Shown here in pieces: positions 18,619-26,664 of a stretch of 64,000 nucleotides of DNA. The position numbers and the translations under genes are program-made. Location of the stretch: NCBI RefSeq assembly GCF_947495315.1, contig NZ_CANLYD010000006.1, forward strand, positions 62,001 through 126,000, written 5' to 3'. Position 1 is the stretch's first letter, and every line of letters begins with the position of its first letter. This DNA comes from an uncultured Aquimarina sp. (lineage in GTDB: Bacteria > Bacteroidota > Bacteroidia > Flavobacteriales > Flavobacteriaceae). Under the pieces are notes generated by a model. That model was not told the DNA's origin, did no database searches, and saw nothing but the letters and a program-made list of their open reading frames with translations.

Positions 18619-19209
18619 ATGTATACAGTAGACGAAATCAAAAATAATTACAAAAAAATGTCTGATTCTCAAATTGAGAAAATCGCTCTTTTTGAATCTA
18701 AGGGTTTAAGAAAAGACGTAATTAATATTTTGAGGAGTGAAATTAAAAATCGTAAATTAAATTCTGATTTATTAAATTGGGTAAATGCAGAGACAAAAGC
18801 ATTTAAAGAACAAGAAATAATTGAACTTAAAAATAAAATCTCAAACTTAACCTGTCCCAACTGTCTAAATAACACAACGAAACTCTCCGGTTTTGAAATT
18901 AACAAAATTATATCTTTTCTAGTTTATTCAAAAGAGACAAATCAAAAGAAAGTACTATGCAAAAATTGTGGAAATAAAGAAAAAACTACTTCAATATTAC
19001 AAAATCTATTTTTTGGATGGTGGTCTCGAAATGGTATATTAGCTACTCCATATCTAATTATTAAAGATTTAATTAATTTATTTTACTCCGAGAAGATAAG
19101 TGACCGAATTCTAGTTAAAATGATAGAAGGTAATACTGGATATTTTAGAATGAACGGTACTGAAAAAGAAATACTAAGTGATTTTATAAATAAGTTTAAC
19201 GAAATATAA
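18619..19209 (+). CDS. Zinc-ribbon-containing hypothetical protein (cassette D)
   Basis: A 196-residue protein. The N-terminal ~75 residues are helical and charged (two short repeats of the form MSDSQIEKIALFESKGLR). The middle carries a four-cysteine zinc ribbon: CPNC at about 79 and CKNC about 36 residues later. After it comes an amphipathic or membrane-touching stretch (FFGWWSRNGILATPYLIIKDLINLF). I do not recognise a named family. It is enclosed by the perfect 10 bp inverted repeat GTTGTAGCCA/TGGCTACAAC. Confidence 0.75.
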   Translation: MYTVDEIKNNYKKMSDSQIEKIALFESKGLRKDVINILRSEIKNRKLNSDLLNWVNAETKAFKEQEIIELKNKISNLTCPNCLNNTTKLSGFEINKIISFLVYSKETNQKKVLCKNCGNKEKTTSILQNLFFGWWSRNGILATPYLIIKDLINLFYSEKISDRILVKMIEGNTGYFRMNGTEKEILSDFINKFNEI

Positions 19210-19212
19210 AAC

Positions 19213-19388
19213 TGGCTACAACAAGATATATGTGATCATATCTTATTATGGCTAGATCGAGAGGTCTTTGTATATTTAGGATGACTCAATACTTGTCAAA
19301 TGAAAAAAATAGCAATCAATGCGCTGATAATGTCGAGAGTTAGGTAACAATTTGCACAGCTACAACATATATTTATAACGTTACCCAA
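19213..19388 (+). repeat. attC-like palindromic element D
   Basis: A 176 bp element. Left box TGGCTACAAC (19213-19222) mirrors the opening of cassette D; right box GTTACCCAA (19380-19388) opens cassette E. Inner arms ATATATGTG...ATCATA and GCTACAACATATAT pair imperfectly. The centre has GAGAGGTCTTTG and a GCAATCAATGCGC block also found in element C. Confidence 0.7.
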
Positions 19389-19400
19389 CATTAATACAAA

Positions 19401-19904
19401 TTGAATTATAAAGTAACACATACACTTTTGACTTTAGCAATTTCTATATTTGGATTGCTGATTTTCAGTTGTGTCGAAAACTCAAAAAAAGAGGAAAAAG
19501 AAATCAAGGCTGAAAATATAATGACCGAATTAAAAAAATACAATTTGCCAGAATATTTTAAGAAATTACAAGAGAAAGAGCTGTTATTTTTAAAAGAGAA
19601 TGTTTTTTATGGACTTCCATCTGGAATACCAAACAAAAAGAATCAATATTATTTCTCGAAAACTGACTTCGAAATAGTATTATCTCGTGTTGAGAATCTA
19701 AATATCGGAATTGACTTTATTGATATTTACAAAAATGGAAAAATTGTTTCTTCCGAATTCCCAGAAGATTATCATTTAAAATCCAATGACCCAAAATGGT
19801 ATAAATCTTCATTTAAAAAGAGATCTAATAATGCAACTGACTTGAGATTTAATGCAGTTTTTGGATTACCGGATGATTTACTAGACAAAATATTAAATAA
19901 TTAA
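19401..19904 (+). CDS. Small lipoprotein of unknown function (cassette E)
   Basis: A 167-residue lipoprotein. The signal sequence (HTLLTLAISIFGLLIFSC) ends in a lipobox with Cys at about 24. The only start that keeps the signal is TTG at 19401, so a non-ATG start is proposed. The mature part is charged, with a YFSKTDFEIVLSRVENLNIGIDFIDIYKNG core, and resembles no family I know. The flanking inverted repeat (GTTACCCAA / TTTGGTAAAAC) is imperfect, unlike the preceding units. Confidence 0.7.
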   Translation: MNYKVTHTLLTLAISIFGLLIFSCVENSKKEEKEIKAENIMTELKKYNLPEYFKKLQEKELLFLKENVFYGLPSGIPNKKNQYYFSKTDFEIVLSRVENLNIGIDFIDIYKNGKIVSSEFPEDYHLKSNDPKWYKSSFKKRSNNATDLRFNAVFGLPDDLLDKILNN

Positions 19905-19911
19905 AAAAACA

Positions 19912-20080
19912 TTTGGTAAAACTATGTGATCATAGCAGTTAAGTGATAATTCAAAGGTTCTTGTATATTTATAATGGCGTAAAAAAATTTATGGCGAGAA
20001 AGTCATAAAATCAGCGCAGATTTGTAGATGGTTGGGTAATATTTTGCTTTATTACGACACATACTTATAACGTTATCTGC
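19912..20080 (+). repeat. attC-like palindromic element E
   Basis: A 169 bp element whose left half (TATGTGATCATAGCAGTTAA and beyond) is nearly identical to element C over about 45 bp. Right arm ACGACACATACTTATAAC leads into GTTATCTGC (20072-20080), which opens cassette F. The left outer box is degenerate. Confidence 0.65.
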
Positions 20081-20136
20081 AAGCTTAAAAAAGCAACGGA
20101 TAATAATTATACAAACACTTAATCGTTAATTGCGAA

Positions 20137-20736
20137 ATGAATGACCAAATAATAGACCGCGAATTTCTGTCCGAGTTAAGATTTGAACCATTGACAAAAG
20201 ACAATTGGAATAAGTTTGTGAAGCTTTTTGGAGCGAATGGAGCTGGTGCGAACTGTTGGTGCATGCACTTTAGACAAAAAAAGTCAGACCACGAAGAAGG
20301 AAAAGCTGATGATAAAAATAAAGATTCAATAAAAGAACTTGTGTGGAACGACCAACCGACAGGAATACTTGGTTTTTATGATGATATTCCAATCGCTTGG
20401 TGTGCTTTTTCCCCAAGAGAAGATTTTATTAGACTTCGAACGTCAAGAGTTCATAAACCAATTGACAATAAAAAAGTATGGTCAGTTCCGTGCACTTTTG
20501 TTGCAAAAGAATTCAGAAAACACGGAGTTTCAATAGAGCTTTTAAAAGGAGTAGTAAAATACGGTAAGGAAATAGGTATTAAAATTATTGAGGCATACCC
20601 TACAATTCCAACACAAGAAAAACTTCCCGATGGTTTTGCTTGGATTGGTTTATATAAATCCTTTGAAAAAGCAGGTTTTGAAATAGTTGACAGAACATCA
20701 AAACACAGACCGATGGTTAGATATTATATCGAATAA
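20137..20736 (+). CDS. GNAT family N-acetyltransferase (cassette F)
   Basis: A 199-residue acetyltransferase. GNAT features: a central beta strand and CoA-binding region (VWSVPCTFVAKEFRKHGVSIELLKGVVKYGKEIGIKIIEAYP) and a C-terminal FEKAGFEIVDRTSKHRPMVRYYI. The Q/RxxGxG/A loop is replaced by KEFRKHGVS, which is common in this subgroup (relatives carry ANCWCMHFR near the N-terminus, as here at about 43-51). Substrate unknown. It starts after a GTTATCTGC box but no matching GCAGATAAC follows it; instead a different repeat type begins, which suggests a rearranged cassette. Confidence 0.85.
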   Translation: MNDQIIDREFLSELRFEPLTKDNWNKFVKLFGANGAGANCWCMHFRQKKSDHEEGKADDKNKDSIKELVWNDQPTGILGFYDDIPIAWCAFSPREDFIRLRTSRVHKPIDNKKVWSVPCTFVAKEFRKHGVSIELLKGVVKYGKEIGIKIIEAYPTIPTQEKLPDGFAWIGLYKSFEKAGFEIVDRTSKHRPMVRYYIE

Positions 20737-20741
20737 AAACC

Positions 20742-20874
20742 AGCCGTACATAATTAATTGCTTTGCAAGTGTTTATTTGGAAAATTCCTTCAGAATTTTT
20801 TCGGGTTCGTATTTGTTTACTAAATTAATTGCTAAACCACGCAACTAGCCATACACAAATCGTTAACAGTAATA
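20742..20874 (+). repeat. Second type of intergenic repeat, copy 1
   Basis: About 133 bp following the GNAT gene. The right half (TTTGTTTACTAAATTAATTG, then CCACGCAACTAG, then GTTAACAGT) aligns with 23205-23275 after the HxlR gene. It ends in a GTT box like the attC elements upstream but its body is unrelated to them. Probably an attC-like site of another subfamily. Confidence 0.45.
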
Positions 20875-20888
20875 TTTAGGGACCTTAA

Positions 20889-21401
20889 ATGAAATTTATT
20901 CTTAGAAAAAATATTAAACTTGGGATAACTAAAGCTGAGTTTGATATAAGATTTAAAGCGAACGTAGTAAAAGAAGAAATTCATTATTTTATGCCTCCAC
21001 TACTCAAAAATAAAGTTACAAAAGCTTATTCGGGAATTATTTATAATAATGAATTTCGTTTAAAAAAAAATACTTCTTTTAATCCTAATCTAAATTTTGA
21101 AACTTGTTATGGAAAGGTAATAGAGACGGATGAAGGGATCGAATTACAAATTACAATACATGGGATTCAAGGTTTTTCAATATTAATGATATTTATTTTT
21201 ATTTTAGTTGGATTAATTACTTTATTAAACATAGTTTTCGAGGAAAATTACAATCAAAATGGCGCATTGTATGTATTAGTTCCAATCTTCGGTATTTTCT
21301 ATTATTTAATCTATAAAAAGATAATAATTCAAATTGTGGAAGATGTTGCTAATACAACTGAAAATTTGGAAAGCAATATAAGAAATTGGTTAAGAACATA
21401 A
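20889..21401 (+). CDS. Hypothetical membrane protein with two helices
   Basis: A 170-residue protein. The N-terminal ~95 residues form a soluble, strand-rich domain (KAYSGIIYNNEFRLKK ... CYGKVIETDEGIELQITIHG); two membrane helices follow (about 97-118 and 127-145) and a short charged tail. I do not recognise the family. It lies after the second-type repeat on the plus strand and is the last gene of the cassette-like stretch; the next gene is convergent. Confidence 0.7.
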   Translation: MKFILRKNIKLGITKAEFDIRFKANVVKEEIHYFMPPLLKNKVTKAYSGIIYNNEFRLKKNTSFNPNLNFETCYGKVIETDEGIELQITIHGIQGFSILMIFIFILVGLITLLNIVFEENYNQNGALYVLVPIFGIFYYLIYKKIIIQIVEDVANTTENLESNIRNWLRT

Positions 21402-21436
21402 GTATATTAAAAAAATCAAGTATCTGATTATTAAAC

Positions 21437-22333
21437 TCATAAATGATGGTCTCTGAAAAAATCAGTAGGTTGTGCTTTTTTATATAAATAGGATACTAGA
21501 GGTTTTAACTTACCTTTTTTCTTGCACATCCAATAAAGATAGAAGGCGAGTAGGGTCATAAAAAGAATGGAGAAAAAAGAGTCTTCTATTCCAAACTCAG
21601 AACCTATAAATAAGCTAGGACCATTGAATTTACTCGATAATAAAGCATCAAAATTAGTATTACCAGATAGAGGTGTTCCATATACTATCTGTGCAAAATT
21701 CCAGCTAAAGTGAAAAAAGAATGGTAGCCAGAGTCGCTGTGTATACGTGTACAAAAGACTTAATACTATACCCAGCATTATCACAAACCAAACCGAGGTA
21801 ATTGTAGCATTTGCATTTCCATAATGTAATACACCAAAAAAGAATGCTTGACTTAATGCGATGTTCGTACCAAATCGTTCTTCCAGAATTCTATAAATAA
21901 TTCCGCGGAAAATAACTTCTTCAAACAAAGCAGCAGATAATAATAATGTCAGCGGTAGCAATATACCCGAAAACTCATTGAAGTTATATACTTCAAAATA
22001 GCCTAAGAGGTATAGTATACCTATGCAAAGTGAAATGAGTCCAAAACCAGTAGATATACCTATTGATAAATCTTTTTCAATTTTGTTCAAGGACAATTCA
22101 TGAATCTTTCTTTTTTCTAATAATTTATAGAAAACATAGTAAATAACGATGATCACAAAACCAGATATTAAGTTTTGTATTCCATCTTTTAGCTCTTGAG
22201 AATCTAGAATTACCCCAAGAATCGGTTGAGATATAGCTTTTTTGATAACTAATATACCTAAGATACATACTGTGATTCCTAATACTATTTTTACGATCCA
22301 ATGCTGTGTGATTTTTCTTAAACTAATATTCAT
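21437..22333 (-). CDS. CPBP family intramembrane metalloprotease
   Basis: A 298-residue polytopic membrane protein of the Abi/CPBP (Rce1-like) family, with about eight hydrophobic segments. Conserved motifs: EEVIFRGIIYR (two Glu plus Arg, motif 1), FFGVLHYGN (motif 2 His) and FFFHFSWNF (motif 3 His). The ATG at 22333 overlaps the stop of the cupin gene as TAATG, so I prefer it to an upstream in-frame TTG at 22369. Family members process prenylated proteins or act in bacteriocin immunity. The pairing with a cupin is unexplained. Confidence 0.85.
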   Translation of the reverse strand: MNISLRKITQHWIVKIVLGITVCILGILVIKKAISQPILGVILDSQELKDGIQNLISGFVIIVIYYVFYKLLEKRKIHELSLNKIEKDLSIGISTGFGLISLCIGILYLLGYFEVYNFNEFSGILLPLTLLLSAALFEEVIFRGIIYRILEERFGTNIALSQAFFFGVLHYGNANATITSVWFVIMLGIVLSLLYTYTQRLWLPFFFHFSWNFAQIVYGTPLSGNTNFDALLSSKFNGPSLFIGSEFGIEDSFFSILFMTLLAFYLYWMCKKKGKLKPLVSYLYKKAQPTDFFRDHHL

Positions 22334-22695
22334 TATATCCATTTGAATTTTGATACTGTTTGTTCGCAATTTTTATCTCCTGTATGTTTTATTTCTGATG
22401 GTTCAAATAGTACTAACCAACATTCTTCTTGAGCTATAGGTTTATGCTTTATTCCTCTGGGAACAACAAGCATTTCACCTTCTGTAATTGTTTTTTCTGA
22501 ATTTTCAAAACATATTTTTAGAGAGCCTTTAATAACATAAAACAACTCATCTTCGTGTTCATGAGTGTGGTAAACTAGCTCTCCTTTTACTTTTACGACT
22601 TTAATTTGCTGTCCATTCAATTCAGCCACAATTCGTGGATTCCAATAATCTTGAAATAAGTCATATTTTTCTTTTAAATGAATTGTTTTGATCAT
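22333..22695 (-). CDS. Cupin-domain protein
   Basis: A 120-residue single-domain cupin. The two cupin motifs are visible: HTHEHEDELFYVIKGSLKICFE (about 43-64, metal-binding His and Glu) and GEMLVVPRGIKHKPIA (about 72-87). It could be a small-molecule binding or isomerase-type protein; no substrate can be inferred. It is translationally coupled (TAATG) to the CPBP protease and divergent from the HxlR regulator, across a palindrome at 22766. Confidence 0.85.
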   Translation of the reverse strand: MIKTIHLKEKYDLFQDYWNPRIVAELNGQQIKVVKVKGELVYHTHEHEDELFYVIKGSLKICFENSEKTITEGEMLVVPRGIKHKPIAQEECWLVLFEPSEIKHTGDKNCEQTVSKFKWI

Positions 22696-22765
22696 GGGTT
22701 TATGTTATTTAGGTCCAAAGCTAATTTATAAGTTCCATTTGTACAAGTAGTTATTTTAAACTAAC

Positions 22766-22786
22766 TTAGTCTTTAAATTAGACTAA
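22766..22786. promoter_or_regulatory. Operator-like palindrome between cupin and HxlR genes
   Basis: TTAGTCT-N7-AGACTAA, a perfect 7 bp inverted repeat with a 7 bp spacer, centred in the divergent intergenic region. It is a natural candidate for the HxlR dimer site controlling both directions. Confidence 0.5.
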
Positions 22787-22821
22787 TGCTGTTGTTACTA
22801 ACAGAATATTGAAATAAAAAT

Positions 22822-23145
22822 ATGGATAAAGACAAAATAATGTATGATAACTGTCCGGTTGTGTATTGTATGACAAAGATTGGAGGAAAATGGAAGCCAA
22901 TAGTTTTATATCTAATTTCTAAAGATCTTAACCGTTTTGGAAAACTACATAAAAGAATTCAAGGTATTAGCAAACAGATGTTAACAACGCAACTCAGGGA
23001 ACTTGAAAGAGATGAAATTATTGTGAGGAAGATCTATGCAGAAATTCCTCCAAGAGTCGAATACTTTTTAACAGAAACAGGTGATTCATTAATGCCGATT
23101 ATTCAAAGTATGCAGCAATGGGGTAAGGAGAATAAAAGTAAATAA
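22822..23145 (+). CDS. HxlR family transcriptional regulator
   Basis: A 107-residue winged-helix regulator with the full HxlR pattern: CPVVYCMTKIGGKWKPIVLYLI near the N-terminus, FGKLHKRIQGISKQMLTTQLRELERDEII recognition region, then PPRVEYFLTETGDSLMPII. The N-terminal cysteine is the residue that senses electrophiles or redox change in several HxlR members. It is divergent from the cupin-CPBP pair, which it probably controls through the palindrome at 22766-22786. Confidence 0.9.
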   Translation: MDKDKIMYDNCPVVYCMTKIGGKWKPIVLYLISKDLNRFGKLHKRIQGISKQMLTTQLRELERDEIIVRKIYAEIPPRVEYFLTETGDSLMPIIQSMQQWGKENKSK

Positions 23146-23147
23146 GG

Positions 23148-23283
23148 GGCTACGAAATTAATTATTATTGAAAATACTTAAGACAATAAATGAAGGTTTT
23201 CTATTCTGTTTGTATTTCCTAAATTAGTTGCTTAAATCACGTAACTGATTTTATGCAAGCACATTTCCATTAACAAATCCGAT
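23148..23283 (+). repeat. Second type of intergenic repeat, copy 2
   Basis: Follows the HxlR gene. CTAAATTAGTTGCTTAAATC and CACGTAACTGATT align with CTAAATTAATTGCTAAACC and CACGCAACTAG in the copy at 20742-20874; the distal part is diverged. Sequence matches are clear over about 45 bp only. Confidence 0.4.
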
Positions 23284-23304
23284 ATAAAAACATGTTAGTT
23301 TAAA

Positions 23305-23856
23305 ATGAAAATTTTGATATTTGGAGCTTCAGGTTCCGGAACGACGACGCTAGCCAAGGAAATTAAAAAAAGGACAAGTTTTGTTCATTTGGATGTTGAT
23401 GATTATTATTGGAGGAAGACAATACCTCCTTTTCAAAAAAAAGTATCATTAATCGAGCGAAATAAGAACCTTAAAACTGATTTCGAAAAGTTTGAAAATA
23501 TAATTATAAGTGGTTCTTTGGTAAGTTGGGGAAAGGAATGGGAAACATTATTTGATTTAGCAGTTTTTATACGATTGGATCATAAAGAAAGAATGATCAG
23601 GCTCGAAAAGAGAGAAACTGAACGTTATGGAGAAAAGCTGTTAACTGATAAAAAAATTCAAGGGAATTCAAAAGCTTTCTTAGAATGGGCAAACCAATAT
23701 GAAAATCCAAACTTTGATGGTAGGTCATTAAGAATTCATAATGATTGGATCAAATTGCTGGACTGTGAAATTTTGAGAATAGATGGGAAAATGGAATTGA
23801 ATGATAAAATCGAAAAAGTATTAACCAAAATAAAAAACTACCAACGACAAGGTTAG
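23305..23856 (+). CDS. P-loop nucleotide kinase-like ATPase
   Basis: A 183-residue small kinase-like NTPase. Walker A is GASGSGTTTLA at residues 7-17. A DVDDYYWRK segment follows strand 2, and IIISGSLVSWG and FDLAVFIRLD match the Walker B region and lid-flanking strand of adenylate-kinase-like proteins. HKERMIRLEKRETERYG would be the Arg-rich lid. Probable phosphotransferase of an unknown small substrate. It lies between the second-type repeat copy 2 and the AraC gene and may be another cassette-like insertion. Confidence 0.8.
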   Translation: MKILIFGASGSGTTTLAKEIKKRTSFVHLDVDDYYWRKTIPPFQKKVSLIERNKNLKTDFEKFENIIISGSLVSWGKEWETLFDLAVFIRLDHKERMIRLEKRETERYGEKLLTDKKIQGNSKAFLEWANQYENPNFDGRSLRIHNDWIKLLDCEILRIDGKMELNDKIEKVLTKIKNYQRQG

Positions 23857-23976
23857 GATTAATTATACATAAGCTAAAAACCTTTTAGATAAACCATTCA
23901 TCTATAAAAAAATGATACAATAGACTATAGTGTTTTAAATATCATAGTTCTTTTTGGAGCAATACAAGGATTTACA

Positions 23977-25020
23977 TTGTGTCTTTATTTACTTTCCAAA
24001 AGAAGGGATAATAAAAGAGCATTCAATTATTATATGTTGTTTTTGTTTTCCTTATCCTTTTATAATCTAACATATGCATTCTTGTATATGAATGTGGATT
24101 CAATAGGGTTTATTCCTTTAGCTTCCTTTCCATTTCCTTATAAATATCTGATTGGTGTGGGGTTTTATTTTTATATCAAAAGCCAAATTAAAAACGTAAA
24201 GGTTATTCCCTCTATGGAATATCTATTGTTTGTTCCTGCAATTTTGTATGGGATGTTAAGAGCTTACTGGTATGTGATGCTCCATAGTGGTATTGATGAA
24301 TATATCTTTTATAGAGTGTATCAAACTGGATTTTTCCTATATAATGATTTTGCTTACCTGATTTTCAATCTACTACTAATGATTAGTGCTCTGAGATTTA
24401 TAAAGAAGAACAAAGATGTAATAAAAGGTTCTATGTCGATACGGAAAAATTGGGAATGGTTGTCGACATTTTCGTGGATGTTTATTGTAATTATTATACT
24501 TAATTTATTACATCAAATTATTGCAGTGCTTTTTAATCTTCAAGATAGTGGAGAATTTTATTATGTCATATTAGTTTTGAATTCTTTTTATATATACTGG
24601 ATAGGTTTTATTGGTTTTACCAAATCCAATCTATTGTTTAAAACATTTAATCTCAAAGATGAAAAAGAAGAAGAGCAGGGTAGTTGGTTAAAAAATAAAA
24701 TAGAGCACTATATGAAGAATGAAGAAATCTTTACCAATCAAAATCTTAAAGTTTCAGATGTAGCTTCTTTAGTATCCATGTCCGAAAAAGAACTATCCTT
24801 ATATATTCACGATATCTATCATATGTCTTTTACAGATTTTATAAACACCTATAGAATTGAAAAGGTAAAATCATTATTAGTTTCTTCTGAACAAGAAAAA
24901 TTTACACTGTTAGCGATTGCAGAAAAATCTGGTTTCAGTTCTAAATCTTCATTTAATGCAGTATTCAAAAAAATAACCGGTTTAACTCCGACTCAGTATA
25001 AAGCAAATCATAAAAACTAA
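23977..25020 (+). CDS. AraC-type regulator with membrane N-terminus (start uncertain)
   Basis: A 347-residue protein with about six N-terminal membrane helices and a C-terminal AraC HTH domain (about 245-345: LKVSDVASLVSMSEKELSLYIHDIYHMSFTDFINTYRIEKVKSLL ... GFSSKSSFNAVFKKITGLTPTQYK). The first candidate start is TTG at 23977. However, the frame stays open back to 23908 and the codons there read like the family's usual first helix (VLNIIVLFGAIQGF), with no ATG, GTG or TTG in frame. The ATG at 23912 is in another frame and meets TAG after three codons. A lesion at the start or a rare start codon is possible. Confidence 0.8.
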   Translation: MCLYLLSKRRDNKRAFNYYMLFLFSLSFYNLTYAFLYMNVDSIGFIPLASFPFPYKYLIGVGFYFYIKSQIKNVKVIPSMEYLLFVPAILYGMLRAYWYVMLHSGIDEYIFYRVYQTGFFLYNDFAYLIFNLLLMISALRFIKKNKDVIKGSMSIRKNWEWLSTFSWMFIVIIILNLLHQIIAVLFNLQDSGEFYYVILVLNSFYIYWIGFIGFTKSNLLFKTFNLKDEKEEEQGSWLKNKIEHYMKNEEIFTNQNLKVSDVASLVSMSEKELSLYIHDIYHMSFTDFINTYRIEKVKSLLVSSEQEKFTLLAIAEKSGFSSKSSFNAVFKKITGLTPTQYKANHKN

Positions 25021-25122
25021 CATGTCCAGTATTTATTTTCTGGACATTATCCCGCTGTTTCTGAGGTTGTTTTTCTATAAAAGCTTATAGTTTTGAAATC
25101 ATAAAATTTTAAAACTATACTT

Positions 25123-26166
25123 ATGAAAAGATTACTTTTAGTTGTTATTATTGGTGTTTCTGTAGTATTTCCAAAGGTCTACAGTCAAGGAAAAGTAACA
25201 TCGGTCCAAGATAGCATTAACATGTTCTATGATCGGTTCTTTGAAGAATTAGAAGCTAATTACCTATATCGAAAAAGCGTTAATTGGAGCCAAATAAAAC
25301 CATACATAAAAAAGGAAGCACTAAAAGGCGGAACCTTTGAGAAATCATTAGAGATCAGTTCAAAACTTTTTGACACTATACAAGGAGATCATTTATTACT
25401 ATTTTCAGAAAAAGGAATGTATCAAAGTAATCTCAAACGAAAAATTGAACAAGAAGACTTACATAGAAACTTACTCATAGCATATAGTGAAGAACTAAAA
25501 TTTGAGGCAAAAGTAATCAATGATCATTATGGGTATGTTTTTATTCCGGGGATGCTTTTACTTAACGCCACGGAGAAAGAGTTAAATGAAAGGGCACAAA
25601 AAATATACGATGCTATCTTAAAATTGAATAAAACTCAAAAAATTAAAGGGTGGATCATCGATTTGAGATTAAACATAGGAGGCAATTCTAATGTTATGTT
25701 AGCTGGATTATATCATTTAATAGGAGATAACACCGTGTCATTGTATTTAGATGCAGATAAAAATGTAAAAAACCGTTCGGGTCTGCATAATGGTATTTAC
25801 TATGAGGATCAAAAAATACAAGCACGTGTAAAGACAATTGCAAAACCTAATACCGAAATTCCTGTTGCTCTAATTACAGGAGTGATGACTGCTAGTGCGG
25901 GAGAGTTTGTAGCTTTAGGTTTTAGAGGAAGAAAAAACACTGTAATTATCGGTGAGGAGAGTTACGGATTGACTACGGCTAATGATTTGTTTGAGTTGCC
26001 ATTTAAAACAAAAGCTGCAATTACATTGAGCTATGCAACAGATAGATCTGCAGTGTTTACTAAAAGTATTAAACCTCAGATAGAGATTGTTAAAGAGGCT
26101 GATTTTAAGGATTTAACTAAAGACAAGAATGTTATAGAAGCTATTAAATTTATAGATAGCAAGTAA
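25123..26166 (+). CDS. Secreted S41 family (C-terminal processing type) peptidase
   Basis: A 347-residue protein with a signal peptide (about 1-22, ending YSQ). The S41 catalytic core shows GWIIDLRLNIGGNSNVMLAGLYHLIG and the nucleophile region ITGVMTASAGEFVALGFRGRKNTVIIGEESYGLTTAN (Ser in TASAGE, downstream Lys/Glu region less clear). No PDZ domain is obvious, so it belongs to the short S41 class common in Bacteroidota. It lies downstream of the AraC-type regulator, which could control it. Confidence 0.85.
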   Translation: MKRLLLVVIIGVSVVFPKVYSQGKVTSVQDSINMFYDRFFEELEANYLYRKSVNWSQIKPYIKKEALKGGTFEKSLEISSKLFDTIQGDHLLLFSEKGMYQSNLKRKIEQEDLHRNLLIAYSEELKFEAKVINDHYGYVFIPGMLLLNATEKELNERAQKIYDAILKLNKTQKIKGWIIDLRLNIGGNSNVMLAGLYHLIGDNTVSLYLDADKNVKNRSGLHNGIYYEDQKIQARVKTIAKPNTEIPVALITGVMTASAGEFVALGFRGRKNTVIIGEESYGLTTANDLFELPFKTKAAITLSYATDRSAVFTKSIKPQIEIVKEADFKDLTKDKNVIEAIKFIDSK

Positions 26167-26235
26167 TGAAAGTAATTAGAGTATTTGTTTAAGTAAATAT
26201 ATTTTAAATTAGATAAAGTTTTAAAAATCATACTT

Positions 26236-26574
26236 ATGAAACTTAAATACGTATTTCTTTTATTAGCTATTCTGGGGCTTTGCTATACCTGGTATTTTAA
26301 TATTCAGTTTTATTTAAACGCTGAAGATACATCGCTTTTAAACTATATCGCACAAACGAAAACTACATTTCCGGCTAAATCATTTAATGCAGATTTGTTA
26401 GTGGTGGTATTTACTTTTTTTGTTTGGTACATTCCAGAAGCGATTAAATTAAAAATGAAACACTGGTGGATATTTATTCCATTGACTTTTATGATTGCTA
26501 TAGCATTTGCCTTTCCGTTGTTTTTATATTTTAGGGCACGTAGATTGGAGAAAAATGCGGTGATTGAAGAGTGA
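26236..26574 (+). CDS. DUF2834-type small membrane protein
   Basis: A 112-residue membrane protein with three hydrophobic segments (about 5-25, 53-70, 80-100). The pattern CYTWYFNIQF near the start and DLLVVVFTFFVWYIPEAIKLKMKHWWIFIPLTFMI resembles DUF2834. Function unknown. Its 5' flank (AATTTTAAAA.CATACTTATG) resembles that of the S41 gene upstream, suggesting similar expression. Confidence 0.7.
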   Translation: MKLKYVFLLLAILGLCYTWYFNIQFYLNAEDTSLLNYIAQTKTTFPAKSFNADLLVVVFTFFVWYIPEAIKLKMKHWWIFIPLTFMIAIAFAFPLFLYFRARRLEKNAVIEE

Positions 26575-26664
26575 GATGTATTTAGATAATAAAGAACTGT
26601 TAATGACTTTATGGATTGAAATAAGAATTAGTACATTTCTACTTTTATTTATAAATGATAATGT

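Noticed and set aside
15536..20080. CRISPR array
   Set aside because: Repeats are ~170-200 bp apart by whole genes, are palindromic along their length, and there are no spacers or cas genes.
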